A DNA stretch of 64,000 nt from positions 186,001 to 250,000 of the forward strand of contig NZ_JAOANW010000002.1 of assembly GCF_026162365.1 (NCBI RefSeq). Direction: 5' to 3'. Source of the stretch: Nitratireductor luteus. Its GTDB lineage: Bacteria > Pseudomonadota > Alphaproteobacteria > Rhizobiales > Rhizobiaceae. Under the pieces are notes generated by a model that did no database searches, had not been told where the DNA came from, and saw only the letters and a list, made by a program, of their open reading frames with translations. The translations under genes were made by a program, and so were the position numbers. Below, piece by piece: positions 1 to 9,447 of the stretch (its first letter is position 1; every line of letters starts with the position of its first letter).

Positions 1-1
1 A

Positions 2-994
2 TTCCGCTCCGCCGCCCGACGCGCAATCAAGGCCATCGGCTATGAGCAGGAAGGCTTCCACTGGAAGACGGTCAAGATCGACGTGCTGCTGCACGGCCAA
101 TCTTCCGACATCGGCCAAGGCGTCGACAGCGCCGCCGACCGGCAAGGCGAGGAAGGCGCGGGCGACCAGGGCATCATGTTCGGCTATGCCTGCCGCGAAA
201 CGCCCGACCTGATGCCGGCGCCGATCTACTACGCCCACCGCATCCTCCAGCTTCTCGCCGATGCCCGCAAATCCGGTATCGGCGATGCCGCAAAGCTCGG
301 TCCCGACGCCAAGAGCCAGGTGACCGTGCATTACGCCGACGGCAAGCCGAAGGAAGCCACGCAGATCGTACTTTCCACCCAGCATCTGGATGCCAGCTGG
401 GACAACAAGAAGGTGCGCCAGGTCGTCGAGCCCTATATCCGCGAAGCGCTTTCCAGCGGCGGACTTGCCATTGCCGACGATTGCAACTGGTACATCAACC
501 CGACCGGCAAATTCGTCATCGGCGGACCGGACGGGGATGCCGGACTGACCGGCCGCAAGATCATCGTCGACACCTATGGTGGCGCAGCACCCCATGGCGG
601 CGGCGCTTTCTCCGGCAAGGACACGACCAAGGTCGACCGGTCGGCGGCTTATGCGGCGCGCTACCTTGCCAAGAACGTCGTGGCGGCCGGGCTTGCCGAC
701 CGCTGTACGATTCAGCTTTCCTATGCGATCGGCGTCGCCCAGCCGCTCTCGGTCTATGTCAACCTGCACGGCACGGGCCGGGTAACCGAGGAAGAGGTCG
801 AGATCGCCATTCGGGAAGTGATGGATCTCTCACCCTCCGGCATCCGCCGCCATCTCGACCTCAACAAGCCGGTCTATGCCAAGACCGCCGCCTATGGCCA
901 TTTCGGCCGCAAGGCGGGGCGCGACGGATCGTTCTCGTGGGAGCGGACCGACCTCGCCAAGGCGCTCAGGCAGGCACTCGCCAAGGCAGCTTGA
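2..994 (+). CDS. metK: S-adenosylmethionine synthetase, 3' part (5' end outside window)
   Basis: Makes S-adenosylmethionine from methionine and ATP in the cytoplasm. The frame is open from the first bases of the window, so the start lies upstream; about 330 residues are seen. Family hallmarks are the GQGVD segment, DQGIMFGYA, the glycine-rich GGGAFSGKD loop that binds phosphate and Mg, and [10 protein letters not shown] near the C-terminus. trmB follows after 22 bases in the same direction, so the two are probably co-transcribed, and the product is the methyl donor TrmB uses. The identification is secure; only the N-terminus is missing. Confidence 0.97.
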   Translation, partial: FRSAARRAIKAIGYEQEGFHWKTVKIDVLLHGQSSDIGQGVDSAADRQGEEGAGDQGIMFGYACRETPDLMPAPIYYAHRILQLLADARKSGIGDAAKLGPDAKSQVTVHYADGKPKEATQIVLSTQHLDASWDNKKVRQVVEPYIREALSSGGLAIADDCNWYINPTGKFVIGGPDGDAGLTGRKIIVDTYGGAAPHGGGAFSGKDTTKVDRSAAYAARYLAKNVVAAGLADRCTIQLSYAIGVAQPLSVYVNLHGTGRVTEEEVEIAIREVMDLSPSGIRRHLDLNKPVYAKTAAYGHFGRKAGRDGSFSWERTDLAKALRQALAKAA

Positions 995-1016
995 AGGGCT
1001 AAGCCGGGTAATACCA

Positions 1017-1715
1017 ATGACAGCCGATCATCCCGAGCGGGCGAGCGAAGCCTTCTTCGGTCGCCGCCGCGGAAAGCGGCTGCGACCGCAGCAACTGGCC
1101 GCACTCGAAAAAGCGCTCGAAGCGCTTCGCCTTGACCTTGGCCCGCCGGCGCCAAGGGATCTCGCGTCGCTGTTTTCCGAAGCGGTGGATAGTGTGCGCT
1201 TGGAGATCGGTTTCGGCGGGGGAGAACATTTTCTCCATGAGGCGACCAGGCTCGAGCGGACCGGGTTTATCGGCGTCGAGCCCTTCGTCAACGGCATGGC
1301 GAAACTGGCAGCGCAGCTCGACGGGCAGGAGCCGGGCAACATCCGCCTTTACGACGATGACGCCACACGGCTGCTGGATTGGCTGCCGGCAGGATCGATC
1401 GCCGGGATCGACCTTCTGTATCCAGATCCATGGCCAAAGAAGAAGCACTGGAAGCGGCGGTTCGTCAGCCCAGCGAATCTCGAACGGTTTGCCCGCGTCA
1501 TGCGGCCCGGAGCACGGTTCCGCTTCGCCTCCGACATCGACACCTATGTCAACTGGACGCTCCAGCACTGCCGGGCACACACCGATTTCGAATGGCAGGC
1601 GGAGAGCGCAGAGGACTGGCATACCCCCTATGAGGGATGGCCCGGCACGCGCTATGAGGCGAAAGCGTTGCGCGAAGGGCGCAGGCCTGCCTATCTCACC
1701 TTCATGCGCAGGTAG
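1017..1715 (+). CDS. trmB: tRNA (guanine-N7-)-methyltransferase
   Basis: Methylates G46 of tRNAs to m7G using SAM. The ATG at 1017 gives 232 residues, the usual family length; the frame stays open upstream into metK but that part has no family similarity. Visible motifs are the SAM-binding FGGGEH near residue 66 and the family signature [12 protein letters not shown] from about residue 137, in which the first Asp and the basic run handle SAM and tRNA. It follows metK by 22 bases. A palindromic intergenic repeat begins immediately after its stop codon and may form the 3' end of the transcript. Confidence 0.95.
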   Translation: MTADHPERASEAFFGRRRGKRLRPQQLAALEKALEALRLDLGPPAPRDLASLFSEAVDSVRLEIGFGGGEHFLHEATRLERTGFIGVEPFVNGMAKLAAQLDGQEPGNIRLYDDDATRLLDWLPAGSIAGIDLLYPDPWPKKKHWKRRFVSPANLERFARVMRPGARFRFASDIDTYVNWTLQHCRAHTDFEWQAESAEDWHTPYEGWPGTRYEAKALREGRRPAYLTFMRR

Positions 1716-1763
1716 AGCACTTCCGGAAAAAACGGAAAACCTGGTTTCCGTCCGGAATTGCTA
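1716..1763. repeat. Rhizobiales-type palindromic intergenic repeat, family A
   Basis: Imperfect palindrome with inverted arms CGGAAA and TTTCCG, ending TCCGTCCGGAATTGC. A second copy in opposite orientation lies at 30046-30091 and shares the TTTTCCGTCCGGAATTGCT core. Elements of this type are scattered between genes in many rhizobial genomes. It starts directly after the trmB stop codon. Confidence 0.65.
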
Positions 1764-1785
1764 AATCAAGTCAGGAAAGACCTGA

Positions 1786-1950
1786 TCAGTATCGGCGAAG
1801 CCGGGAGAACTGCTCCGGATCGATGCCGAGGCGCTGCAGGTCGGTCGTGCGCGCGGGCTGGCGGTTGCGTACGGCGGCAGACACTGCCATGGCGCTGCCC
1901 ATGAAATCAAAGAATTCGCCGACGCCGGTCACGAATTTGCGGGTTTTCAT
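1786..1950 (-). CDS. small conserved-type hypothetical protein, 54 aa
   Basis: Function unknown. The ATG at 1950 is preceded by GGAG six bases upstream, which favours this start over a longer frame reaching to 2097 that has no plausible upstream signal. The 54 residues start MKTRKFVTGVGEFFDF and end LGIDPEQFSRLRRY. The C-terminal LGID segment followed by basic residues resembles small DUF1127/YjiS-like proteins that are common in rhizobia, but the match is loose and I would not assign the family firmly. It stands alone, divergent from the rimP operon and convergent with trmB. An inverted repeat (GTGCAT, six-base spacer, ATGCAC) lies upstream at 2040-2057 and could be a binding site. Confidence 0.6.
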   Translation of the reverse strand: MKTRKFVTGVGEFFDFMGSAMAVSAAVRNRQPARTTDLQRLGIDPEQFSRLRRY

Positions 1951-2102
1951 CTGGATTCTCCATATGTTGCGCTGCAATACAGATAGGCCTTTCCGGACCC
2001 GACCGGTAGCGCTCTTTCGACAAGGCAACCATGCGCTGTGTGCATTGCAGCATGCACTCCCCCTCCCACAGCGCCTAAAAAGAGCCGGGATGGCCATGGT
2101 GC

Positions 2103-2131
2103 TTGAATAATCGGTCCCGCTCGGCTATATG
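2103..2131 (+). promoter_or_regulatory. putative promoter of the rimP-nusA operon
   Basis: TTGAAT (2103-2108), 17-base spacer, TATATG (2126-2131). The spacing is ideal and the -10 matches those seen ahead of irr and gyrB here. Transcription would begin near 2138, about 95 bases upstream of rimP and only about 20 bases before a terminator-like hairpin. Confidence 0.6.
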
Positions 2132-2158
2132 AACGTCAAATTCTTGGTCTTAGTGGCG

Positions 2159-2190
2159 AAGAGTGGGTCCGACCGGTCCCGCTCTTTTTT
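2159..2190 (+). terminator. intrinsic terminator in the rimP leader (candidate attenuator)
   Basis: Hairpin with an outer stem pairing 2159-2167 to 2178-2186 (one G-U pair), a U-U mismatch, two further C-G pairs and a four-base loop, followed by six T (2185-2190). It lies between the putative promoter and rimP, so it must be read through for the operon to be expressed. Confidence 0.7.
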
Positions 2191-2233
2191 GTTAGCCGCA
2201 AGGCCTTCGAGACAGAAGAGCGACTGAGGCTTG

Positions 2234-2845
2234 ATGCAGGACAGCACGATGCAGGACGACCGCATTATCCGCGAGAGCGGCGTCGATGCACGCGTCGCCG
2301 CCATCGTTCGGCCCGTTGTCGAGGCGGTGGGTTATCGCTTGGTACGAGTGCGGCTGCTTGCCCAGGACGATTTGACGCTGCAGATCATGGCCGAACGGCC
2401 CGACGGTTCCATGACCGTAGAGGACTGCGAGGAAGTGAGCCGCGCCGTATCGCCGGCGCTGGACGTGGAAGATCCCATCGACAGCGCCTACCAGCTCGAA
2501 GTATCCTCACCAGGCATCGACCGTCCTCTCGTGCGGCTGAGCGACTTCCAGGCGGCAATCGGGCATCTGGCCAAGGTAGAAACCGCCGTTCTGGTAGCCG
2601 GACGCAAGCGCTTTCGGGGTCAGATCATCGCCTGCGATGCGGAAAAGCTGACGATCGATCGCGACAAGGTTGGCGAAGGCGAGGAAGCGCGCGCGGTCAT
2701 CCCGCTCGACGCCATCGCCGAGGCAAAGCTGGTCCTGACCGACGCACTCGTCCGCGAGGCGCTGAAGAAGGACAAGGAAGAGCGCCGCCAGCGCAAGAAG
2801 GCGCGGCGGAAGGGCGATGACGCCGGAATCGAGACCGACGAATAG
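2234..2845 (+). CDS. rimP: ribosome maturation factor RimP
   Basis: Assists assembly of the 30S ribosomal subunit. The ATG at 2234 is preceded by GAGG at 2226-2229; an adjoining TTG at 2231 is also in frame. The roughly 200 residues match the two-domain RimP fold: an N-terminal alpha/beta part through [16 protein letters not shown] and [14 protein letters not shown] near residue 90, then an Sm-like beta barrel. The C-terminus is strongly charged ([17 protein letters not shown]), commonly seen in alphaproteobacteria. It heads the operon with nusA, as in most bacteria, behind a promoter and terminator hairpin. Confidence 0.93.
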   Translation: MQDSTMQDDRIIRESGVDARVAAIVRPVVEAVGYRLVRVRLLAQDDLTLQIMAERPDGSMTVEDCEEVSRAVSPALDVEDPIDSAYQLEVSSPGIDRPLVRLSDFQAAIGHLAKVETAVLVAGRKRFRGQIIACDAEKLTIDRDKVGEGEEARAVIPLDAIAEAKLVLTDALVREALKKDKEERRQRKKARRKGDDAGIETDE

Positions 2846-2898
2846 AATTTTCTTGCCGGCAGGCCCAGACGCCCGCCCGCATGCTTAGGGAGACCGAA

Positions 2899-4524
2899 AT
2901 GGCAGTCAGTGCAAACAGGCTGGAGCTCTTGCAGATCGCCGACGCCGTGGCGCGCGAAAAATCGATCGACAAGCAGATCGTCATCGCCGCAATGGCCGAC
3001 GCCATCCAGAAGGCGGCGCGCTCGCGCTATGGCCAGGAGACCAACATCCGCGCCGACATCAATCCGCAGACCGGCGAAATGAAGCTGCAGCGGCTGATGG
3101 AAGTGGTCGAAACACTGGAGGAACCGGCTCGCGAGATCTCCCTCAAGGACGCACGCGCCCGCAACCCCGACGCGCAGGTGGGCGACTTCATTGCCGAACA
3201 GCTTCCGCCGATGGATTTCGGCCGCATCGCCGCCCAATCGGCGAAGCAGGTGATCGTGCAGAAGGTGCGCGAGGCCGAGCGCGACCGCCAGTATGAGGAA
3301 TATAAGGACCGCATCGGCGAGATCGTCAATGGCACCGTCAAGCGCGTCGAATACGGCAATGTGATCGTCGATCTGGGACGTGGCGAAGCCATCATCCGCA
3401 GAGACGAGCTCATCCCCCGCGAGATCTTCAAATATGGCGACCGCGTGCGTGCCTTCGTCTACGACGTGCGCCGCGAGCAGCGGGGGCCGCAGATATTCCT
3501 GTCGCGCACCCATCCGCAGTTCATGGTGAAGCTCTTCACGATGGAAGTGCCGGAAATCTACGACGGCATCATTGAGATCAAGTCGGTTGCCCGCGACCCC
3601 GGCTCGCGTGCCAAGATCGCCGTGATCAGCCACGATTCCTCGATCGACCCGGTCGGCGCGTGCGTCGGTATGCGCGGCAGCCGTGTGCAGGCCGTCGTCG
3701 GCGAGCTGCAGGGCGAGAAAATCGACATCATTCCCTGGAACGACAACGCCGCGAGCTTCATCGTCAATGCGCTGCAGCCGGCGGAAGTCGCCAAGGTGGT
3801 GCTGGACGAAGATGCAGAGCGCATCGAGGTGGTGGTACCGGACGACCAGCTTTCTCTGGCCATCGGCCGGCGCGGCCAGAACGTGCGGCTTGCCTCGCAG
3901 CTTACCGGCTGGGACATCGATATCCTGACCGAGGAAGAGGAATCCTCGCGCCGCCAGAAGGAATTCGTCGAACGCTCGACGCTGTTCATGGACGCTCTGA
4001 ATGTTGACGAGATGGTCGGCCAGGTGCTCGCCTCCGAGGGCTTCACCAGCGTGGAGGAACTGGCCTATGTGGAGGCTGACGAAATCGCCTCTATCGAAGG
4101 CTTCGACGGGGATACGGCGGAGGAAATCCAGGCGCGTGCGCGCGAATATCTCGAACGTATCGAGGCCGAGCACGATGCGAAGCGCAAGGAACTGGGTGTC
4201 GCGGACGAGTTGCGTGAAATTCCGGGTGTGACGACGGCCATGATGGTCGCCTTCGGCGAAGACGGCGTGAAAACGGTCGAGGATTTCGCCGGTTACGCCG
4301 TGGATGACCTGGTCGGCTGGAAGGAACGCGCCGAAGGCGAGACGAAGTTCATGGAGGGCGTGCTTTCCAACTTCGATGTGTCGCGCGCCGAAGCCGAGCA
4401 GATGGTCGTCGCCGCCCGCATGAAAGTGGGCTGGATCACGGAAGAAGACCTTCAGGCCGACGCAGAAGGCGACGAAGCCGCCGATGCAGAAGCCTCCGGG
4501 GAAACCGAGACCGCGGAAAGCTGA
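2899..4524 (+). CDS. nusA: transcription termination/antitermination protein NusA
   Basis: Binds RNA polymerase and nascent RNA and modulates pausing, termination and antitermination. The ATG at 2899 has AGGGAG six bases upstream and gives 541 residues starting [18 protein letters not shown], the usual start. Domains in order: N-terminal polymerase-binding domain, S1 domain from about residue 138 ([14 protein letters not shown]), KH1 with [11 protein letters not shown] near 255, KH2 with [15 protein letters not shown] near 320, then helix-hairpin-helix repeats and an acidic tail rich in Glu, Asp and Ala. The product may act on the terminator ahead of its own operon. Confidence 0.97.
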   Translation: MAVSANRLELLQIADAVAREKSIDKQIVIAAMADAIQKAARSRYGQETNIRADINPQTGEMKLQRLMEVVETLEEPAREISLKDARARNPDAQVGDFIAEQLPPMDFGRIAAQSAKQVIVQKVREAERDRQYEEYKDRIGEIVNGTVKRVEYGNVIVDLGRGEAIIRRDELIPREIFKYGDRVRAFVYDVRREQRGPQIFLSRTHPQFMVKLFTMEVPEIYDGIIEIKSVARDPGSRAKIAVISHDSSIDPVGACVGMRGSRVQAVVGELQGEKIDIIPWNDNAASFIVNALQPAEVAKVVLDEDAERIEVVVPDDQLSLAIGRRGQNVRLASQLTGWDIDILTEEEESSRRQKEFVERSTLFMDALNVDEMVGQVLASEGFTSVEELAYVEADEIASIEGFDGDTAEEIQARAREYLERIEAEHDAKRKELGVADELREIPGVTTAMMVAFGEDGVKTVEDFAGYAVDDLVGWKERAEGETKFMEGVLSNFDVSRAEAEQMVVAARMKVGWITEEDLQADAEGDEAADAEASGETETAES

Positions 4525-4553
4525 AATGCCGACGCGGGGACTTGTGGAACGCG

Positions 4554-5189
4554 ATGAACGACCGCACATGTATTGTGACACGCCAAGCGCGGGAAGCCGA
4601 CGAGCTGATACGCTTCGTCGCCGGCCCGGACGGCTCGGTCGTTCCCGATCTCAAGCGAAAGCTGCCAGGGCGCGGCTGCTGGGTCGGCGCTGAGCGTTCT
4701 CTGGTCGAGAAGGCGGCGGCGAAAAACCTGTTTTCCCGTGCGCTGAAGATGGCGGTCGAAGTGCCGCCCGACTTGGCCGAACGTGTCGAAATGCTCTATG
4801 TCTCGCACGCTCTCGGCACGCTTGGCCTTGCGCGAAAGGCCGGAGCCGTGGCATTGGGTGCTGCGAAAGTGGAAGCAAGCGTGCGCAACGGGAAAGCCGC
4901 GGGCGTACTGCATGCCGCCGAGGCATCGGAGGACGGCATTCGAAAGATTGCTTCGGCGCGACGATCTCTAGCCCATGCCGGCGGGCAGAACATGCCGGCG
5001 TTCAGGCTCTTTAGCGAAGCCGAATTGAGTTTGGCTTTCGGAGCGACAAATGTGATACATGCTGCCGTGCTCGGCCAGGGGCCGGGCGAGGCAGCGCTGA
5101 AGCGCATCAGGGCACTGGCGAAATACAGGGACATCGAACCCGATTTCGCCGTGTCAGGCGCAGCGGGCGCCGCAGAGGATATGGAATGA
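4554..5189 (+). CDS. YlxR/L7Ae two-domain RNA-binding protein
   Basis: Predicted nucleic-acid-binding protein of the nusA-infB operon. Residues 1-80 match the YlxR (DUF448) fold: RTCIVTRQ at the N-terminus and the GRGCWVG loop near residue 40. Residues from about 85 onward look like an L7Ae/L30e-type domain ([13 protein letters not shown], then [16 protein letters not shown]), so the protein joins two RNA-binding modules; this fusion is known in alphaproteobacteria. The start is uncertain: ATG 4554 has GGA five bases upstream, while a TTG at 4542 would add four residues. Its last codons overlap infB by four bases (ATGA), implying coupled translation. Confidence 0.85.
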   Translation: MNDRTCIVTRQAREADELIRFVAGPDGSVVPDLKRKLPGRGCWVGAERSLVEKAAAKNLFSRALKMAVEVPPDLAERVEMLYVSHALGTLGLARKAGAVALGAAKVEASVRNGKAAGVLHAAEASEDGIRKIASARRSLAHAGGQNMPAFRLFSEAELSLAFGATNVIHAAVLGQGPGEAALKRIRALAKYRDIEPDFAVSGAAGAAEDME

Positions 5190-7756
5190 CTGATACGAAA
5201 TCCGGTGACGACAAGACGCTGAGCGTCAACCCGAAGAAGACACTGACACTGAAGCGCCCAGGCGTCGAGCAGGGCACGGTGCGTCAGAATTTTTCGCATG
5301 GGCGGACCAAGGCTGTCGTTGTCGAAACCAAAAAGCGCAAATTCTCGCGCCCGGACGAGCGGCCGGAGCCGGCGCCTGTCGCCACACCTAAACCGGCTGC
5401 CGCCACGCCAACGGCGCCCGCGCCGGCACCGGCGCCAAGTCCGGCACCCAGGCCGCAGCCAAGCAGCCGCTCCGGCGTGGTCCTGAACGAGCTTTCGACC
5501 AACGAGATGGAAGCCCGCCGCCGTGCGCTGCAGGATTCCAAGGTGCGTGAGGCGGAAGAGCGCAAGCGCGCCGAAGAAGACGCCAAGCGCCGGGCCGAGG
5601 AAGAGGCGCGCCGCCAGCAGGAACGCGAAGAATCCGCACGCCGCCAGGCCGAGGAAGAAGCACGCCTGAAGGCCGAAGCCGAAGCGCGCAAGCGCGCCGA
5701 GGAAGAAGCCGAACGCCGTGCGCCCGAGCCTCAGGTCGTCATTCCGGACGGCAGCCTCGACGATGAAGGGAAAGGCCGCGGCGCGCTTGCCGCAAAACGC
5801 GGCGTGCCGCCAAAGGTTGCAGCCGAAGCGCCCCGCCCCGCCAAGCCGCGCGTCGAGGACCAGCGTCGGCGCGGCAAGCTGACGCTCAACAAAGCCCTTT
5901 CAGACGATGGCGACAGCCGCGGACGCTCACTGTCCTCGATGCGCCGCCGCCAGGAAAAATTCAAGCGCGCCCAGTCTCAGGAACCGCGCGAGAAGATCGC
6001 GCGCGAGGTGGTGCTGCCGGAAACGATTACAATCCAGGAACTCGCCCAGCGTATGGCCGAGCGCGCCGTGGACGTCGTGAAATATTTCATGAAGCAGGGC
6101 CAGATGATGAAGCCCGGCGACGTTATCGACGCAGACACAGCGGAACTGGTGGCCGAGGAATTCGGCCATACGGTCAAGCGTGTCGCCGAATCCGACGTCG
6201 AGGAGGGTCTGTTCAACGTCGAGGACAAGGCGGAAGACATGAAGTCGCGTCCGCCGGTGGTCACCATCATGGGCCATGTCGACCACGGAAAGACCTCCCT
6301 GCTCGACGCCATCCGCAAGGCAAATGTGGTCTCCGGCGAGGCTGGTGGCATCACCCAGCATATCGGCGCCTACCAGGTGGAGCAGGATGGCCAGACCATT
6401 ACCTTCATCGATACGCCCGGCCACGCCGCCTTCACCGCCATGCGCGCCCGCGGCGCACAGGCCACCGATATCGCCATTCTGGTGGTGGCAGCGGACGACA
6501 GCGTGATGCCGCAGACGATCGAATCCATCAACCATGCCAAGGCTGCCGGTGTGCCCATCATCGTCGCCATCAATAAGATCGACAAGCCGGAAGCCAATGC
6601 GCAGAAGGTGCGGACCGAGCTCTTGCAGCATGAAGTTTTCGTGGAATCCATGGGCGGCGAAGTGCAGGACGTCGAAGTTTCGGCCATCAAGGGCCTCAAT
6701 CTCGATAAGCTCCTGGAAGCCATCGTCCTGCAGGCCGAAATCCTCGAATTGAAGGCTAATCCGGACCGTACGGCCGAGGGTGTCGTGATCGAGGCGAAGC
6801 TCGACCGCGGCCGCGGCTCGGTAGCGACAGTCCTGGTGCAGGCCGGCACGCTGAAGCCGGGCGACATCCTGGTCGCCGGCAATGAATGGGGCCGCGTGCG
6901 CGCGCTCGTCAACGAGCGTGGCCAGCAGCTCAAGGAAGCGGCACCTTCCACGCCGGTCGAGGTTCTGGGCCTTCAGGGCACACCGCAAGCGGGCGACCGT
7001 TTCGCGGTTGTGGAGAACGAAGCGCAGGCGCGCGAGATTTCCGAATACCGCCAGCGCCTTGCCCGCGAAAAGGCGGTGGCCCGCCAGGCCGGCCAGCGGG
7101 GCTCGCTCGAGCAGATGATGTCGCAGCTTCAGACCAGTGGCCTGAAGGAATTCCCGCTTATCATCAAGGGCGACGTTCAAGGCTCGATCGAAGCCATCGT
7201 GACGGCGCTCGACAAGCTGGGCACCGACGAGGTGCGGGCGCGCGTCGTCCATTCGGGCGCCGGCGCCATCACCGAGAGCGATATCTCGCTTGCCGAGACG
7301 TCCGAGGCCGCGATCATCGGCTTCAACGTGCGCGCCAACAAGCAGGCGCGCGATGCGGCCGAGCAGTCGGGCATCGAAATCCGTTATTACAACATCATCT
7401 ACGATCTGGTGGACGACATCAAAGCGGCCATGTCCGGCCTGCTTTCGCCGGAGCGTCGCGAGACCTTCCTTGGCAATGCGGAGATCCTCGAGGTCTTCAA
7501 CATCACCAAGACCGGCAAAGTGGCGGGTTGCCGCGTGACCGAAGGCAAGGTCGAGCGTGGAGCGGGCGTGCGTCTGATCCGCGACAACGTGGTGATCCAC
7601 GAAGGCAAGCTGAAGACCCTCAAGCGGTTCAAGGATGAAGTGTCCGAGGTGCCGGCGGGCCAGGAATGCGGCATGGCCTTCGAGAATTACGAGGACATCC
7701 GCGCCGGCGACGTGATCGAAGCCTACCGCGTCGAGATGGTGACGCGCACGCTCTGA
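5186..7756 (+). CDS. infB: translation initiation factor IF-2
   Basis: GTPase that brings fMet-tRNA to the 30S subunit. 856 residues. The N-terminus is long: a Pro/Ala-rich linker around residues 60-95, then a highly charged Lys/Arg/Glu/Ala helical region around 110-185, as in other alphaproteobacteria. The IF2_N module ([12 protein letters not shown]) starts near 275. The G domain has GHVDHGKT at 363-370, DTPGH near 409 and NKIDKP near 463, followed by domains II-IV ending in the initiator-tRNA-binding C-terminal barrel. The start overlaps the preceding gene by ATGA. A tandem 14-base repeat sits directly after the stop. Confidence 0.98.
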   Translation: MTDTKSGDDKTLSVNPKKTLTLKRPGVEQGTVRQNFSHGRTKAVVVETKKRKFSRPDERPEPAPVATPKPAAATPTAPAPAPAPSPAPRPQPSSRSGVVLNELSTNEMEARRRALQDSKVREAEERKRAEEDAKRRAEEEARRQQEREESARRQAEEEARLKAEAEARKRAEEEAERRAPEPQVVIPDGSLDDEGKGRGALAAKRGVPPKVAAEAPRPAKPRVEDQRRRGKLTLNKALSDDGDSRGRSLSSMRRRQEKFKRAQSQEPREKIAREVVLPETITIQELAQRMAERAVDVVKYFMKQGQMMKPGDVIDADTAELVAEEFGHTVKRVAESDVEEGLFNVEDKAEDMKSRPPVVTIMGHVDHGKTSLLDAIRKANVVSGEAGGITQHIGAYQVEQDGQTITFIDTPGHAAFTAMRARGAQATDIAILVVAADDSVMPQTIESINHAKAAGVPIIVAINKIDKPEANAQKVRTELLQHEVFVESMGGEVQDVEVSAIKGLNLDKLLEAIVLQAEILELKANPDRTAEGVVIEAKLDRGRGSVATVLVQAGTLKPGDILVAGNEWGRVRALVNERGQQLKEAAPSTPVEVLGLQGTPQAGDRFAVVENEAQAREISEYRQRLAREKAVARQAGQRGSLEQMMSQLQTSGLKEFPLIIKGDVQGSIEAIVTALDKLGTDEVRARVVHSGAGAITESDISLAETSEAAIIGFNVRANKQARDAAEQSGIEIRYYNIIYDLVDDIKAAMSGLLSPERRETFLGNAEILEVFNITKTGKVAGCRVTEGKVERGAGVRLIRDNVVIHEGKLKTLKRFKDEVSEVPAGQECGMAFENYEDIRAGDVIEAYRVEMVTRTL

Positions 7757-7784
7757 TCAGGCCATGCTTGTCAGGCCATGCTTG
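7757..7784 (+). repeat. tandem 14-base repeat after infB
   Basis: TCAGGCCATGCTTG occurs twice with no gap (7757-7770 and 7771-7784), beginning at the first base after the infB stop codon. Thirteen of these bases recur at 9372-9384, just after the truB stop. Confidence 0.8.
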
Positions 7785-7870
7785 CCCGGCGTGGGAACAC
7801 AGCCCGGCAAGACGCCAAGGACGAGGCCCCTCGCGCATTCGCAAGGATGTGCGGCGCATCAGTCGATCGA

Positions 7871-7897
7871 CCCCGGACAGCCCACGGGCTTCCGGGG
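7871..7897 (+). other. GC-rich hairpin between infB and rbfA
   Basis: CCCCGG (7871-7876) pairs with CCGGGG (7892-7897), enclosing an inner GCC/GGC stem. No T-run follows, so it is more likely an RNA processing or stability element than an intrinsic terminator. It sits in the 210-base infB-rbfA gap. Confidence 0.45.
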
Positions 7898-7966
7898 TGA
7901 TGATACGCGAGCAGCTCACGTCATTTGAACCCGGATATTGGAACATTCTCCTTAGCAAGGTGCCCC

Positions 7967-8368
7967 ATGCCGTCCTCCACTGGTCCCTCCCAGCGTCAGC
8001 TCCGTGTCGGCGAGCAAGTGCGCCATGCCCTGTCCGAAGTTCTTCAGCGCGGCGAGGTGAACGACCCGCAGTTGGCGAGCGCCGTGATTTCCGTGACCGA
8101 GGTCCGCATGTCGACCGATCTGAAGGTCGCGACAGCTTATGTCTCGCCGCTTGGCGCCGGGGACAAGGATGAGGTCGTGACCGCGCTCAACCGCAATGCC
8201 CGCTTCATCCGCGGAAAAGTGACTCCTTCGCTCAGGCAGATGAAATACATGCCGGAGTTGCGGTTCCGTATCGACACGAGTTTTGAGAATTTTGAGAAGA
8301 TCGATCGTCTTCTGAAATCGCCGGAGGTCTCCCGCGACCTCGAAGAGGGCGATGACAACGGTGAGTGA
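7967..8368 (+). CDS. rbfA: 30S ribosome-binding factor A
   Basis: Cold-shock-linked factor that binds free 30S subunits and helps mature the 16S 5' end. The ATG at 7967 has AAGG six bases upstream and gives 133 residues starting [16 protein letters not shown]; an in-frame start at 7925 lacks a signal. The KH-like core is recognisable: [16 protein letters not shown], then [20 protein letters not shown] and the late [15 protein letters not shown] strand, followed by a short acidic tail. It lies between infB and truB as in most bacteria, though the 210-base gap from infB with a hairpin and repeats is longer than usual. Confidence 0.95.
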   Translation: MPSSTGPSQRQLRVGEQVRHALSEVLQRGEVNDPQLASAVISVTEVRMSTDLKVATAYVSPLGAGDKDEVVTALNRNARFIRGKVTPSLRQMKYMPELRFRIDTSFENFEKIDRLLKSPEVSRDLEEGDDNGE

Positions 8369-8413
8369 GCTGCAACACGGTCTGTCGGGAAAACAACAAA
8401 GGAATGAAGCCTG

Positions 8414-9361
8414 ATGGCTCGTCGAGGAAAGAAAAAAGGCCGGCCCGTCTCCGGCTGGATCGTGCTGGACAAGCCGGCGGGCATGGGCTCCACCGATGCC
8501 GTCGCTAAGATCAAATGGCTGTTCAAGGCGCAGAAGGCCGGCCATGCCGGCACGCTCGATCCGCTGGCCTCCGGCATGCTGCCTATCGCGCTGGGTGAGG
8601 CGACCAAGACGGTGCCCTATGTGATGGAAGGCGCCAAGGTTTACCGATTCACCGTGACCTGGGGCGAAGAGCGGACGACCGACGACCTTGAAGGACCCGT
8701 CGCGAAGACCTCTGATATCCGGCCCAGCGAGGCCGACATCCGTGCATTGCTGCCGAACTATACAGGCCTCATCATGCAAACGCCGCCGCAGTTCTCGGCC
8801 ATCAAGATCGGCGGGGAGCGCGCCTATGATTTGGCCCGCGAGGGTGAAACCGTCGAGATCGCTGCACGCGAGGTTGAAGTGGGGCGCCTCGACCTCGTCG
8901 CGCTGCCGGATGAAAACTCCGCGCTTTTCGAAATCGAGTGCGGCAAGGGCACCTATGTTCGTTCCATCGCCCGCGATCTCGGGCGGGATCTGGGATGCTA
9001 CGGGCATATCGCCGAATTGCGGCGCGTGGAGGTCTACCCTTTCGAAGCTTCTCATATGGTGGAACTGGCCGCACTCGAGGCAGCGGCCGACGCGGCCGAG
9101 ACGGAGGAGGAGCGCCTTGCAGCCATCGATCCCTTCATCATGGATATCGCCGCCGCCCTGGGCGGGCTTCCGGAAGTGGCACTGAGCGACGACGCTGCAA
9201 CGCGCATCCGGCTTGGCAACCCGGTTATCGTGCGTGGGCGCGATGCGCCAGTGGAGGCGCCCGAAGCGTGGGCGAGCGCGCGGGGCAAGCTGGTGGCGCT
9301 GGGCACCGTCGAGGCCGGCATGTTCAAGCCGAAACGGGTTTTCGGCATCGCGCCTAACTGA
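8414..9361 (+). CDS. truB: tRNA pseudouridine(55) synthase
   Basis: Converts U55 in the T-loop of tRNAs to pseudouridine. 315 residues. The catalytic Asp is D49 in [12 protein letters not shown], and the family segments [41 protein letters not shown] and [14 protein letters not shown] are all present. The last 60 or so residues form a PUA-like part (IRLGNPVIV). It begins 45 bases after rbfA and completes the nusA-infB-rbfA-truB transcription unit. The usual next gene, rpsO, is separated here by a sensor kinase. Confidence 0.97.
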   Translation: MARRGKKKGRPVSGWIVLDKPAGMGSTDAVAKIKWLFKAQKAGHAGTLDPLASGMLPIALGEATKTVPYVMEGAKVYRFTVTWGEERTTDDLEGPVAKTSDIRPSEADIRALLPNYTGLIMQTPPQFSAIKIGGERAYDLAREGETVEIAAREVEVGRLDLVALPDENSALFEIECGKGTYVRSIARDLGRDLGCYGHIAELRRVEVYPFEASHMVELAALEAAADAAETEEERLAAIDPFIMDIAAALGGLPEVALSDDAATRIRLGNPVIVRGRDAPVEAPEAWASARGKLVALGTVEAGMFKPKRVFGIAPN

Positions 9362-9371
9362 CAGCCTGGTC

Positions 9372-9384
9372 CAGGCCATGCTTG
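9372..9384 (+). repeat. third copy of the CAGGCCATGCTTG motif
   Basis: Exact 13-base match to the tandem repeat that follows infB, found 11 bases past the truB stop. Same orientation as the other two copies. Confidence 0.7.
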
Positions 9385-9447
9385 CAACGCTTTGCCGAGT
9401 TCCGCATTGATAGGGGTGGGTGTGGCATAGAGCACAGCAGGGGCAAG

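Noticed and set aside
2113-2170. Antiterminator: the first GGTCCCGCTC copy (2113-2122) pairing with GAGTGGG (2161-2167)
   Set aside because: The first copy lies in the promoter spacer and would not be transcribed if 2103-2131 is the promoter.
2620-4581. 653-codon open frame on the minus strand opposite nusA
   Set aside because: Antisense of an unmistakable nusA; codon bias of high-GC genes keeps the opposite frame open, and the protein is His/Asp/Arg-rich without motifs.
5927-7600. Long minus-strand open frame opposite infB
   Set aside because: Shadow of infB; no family motifs.
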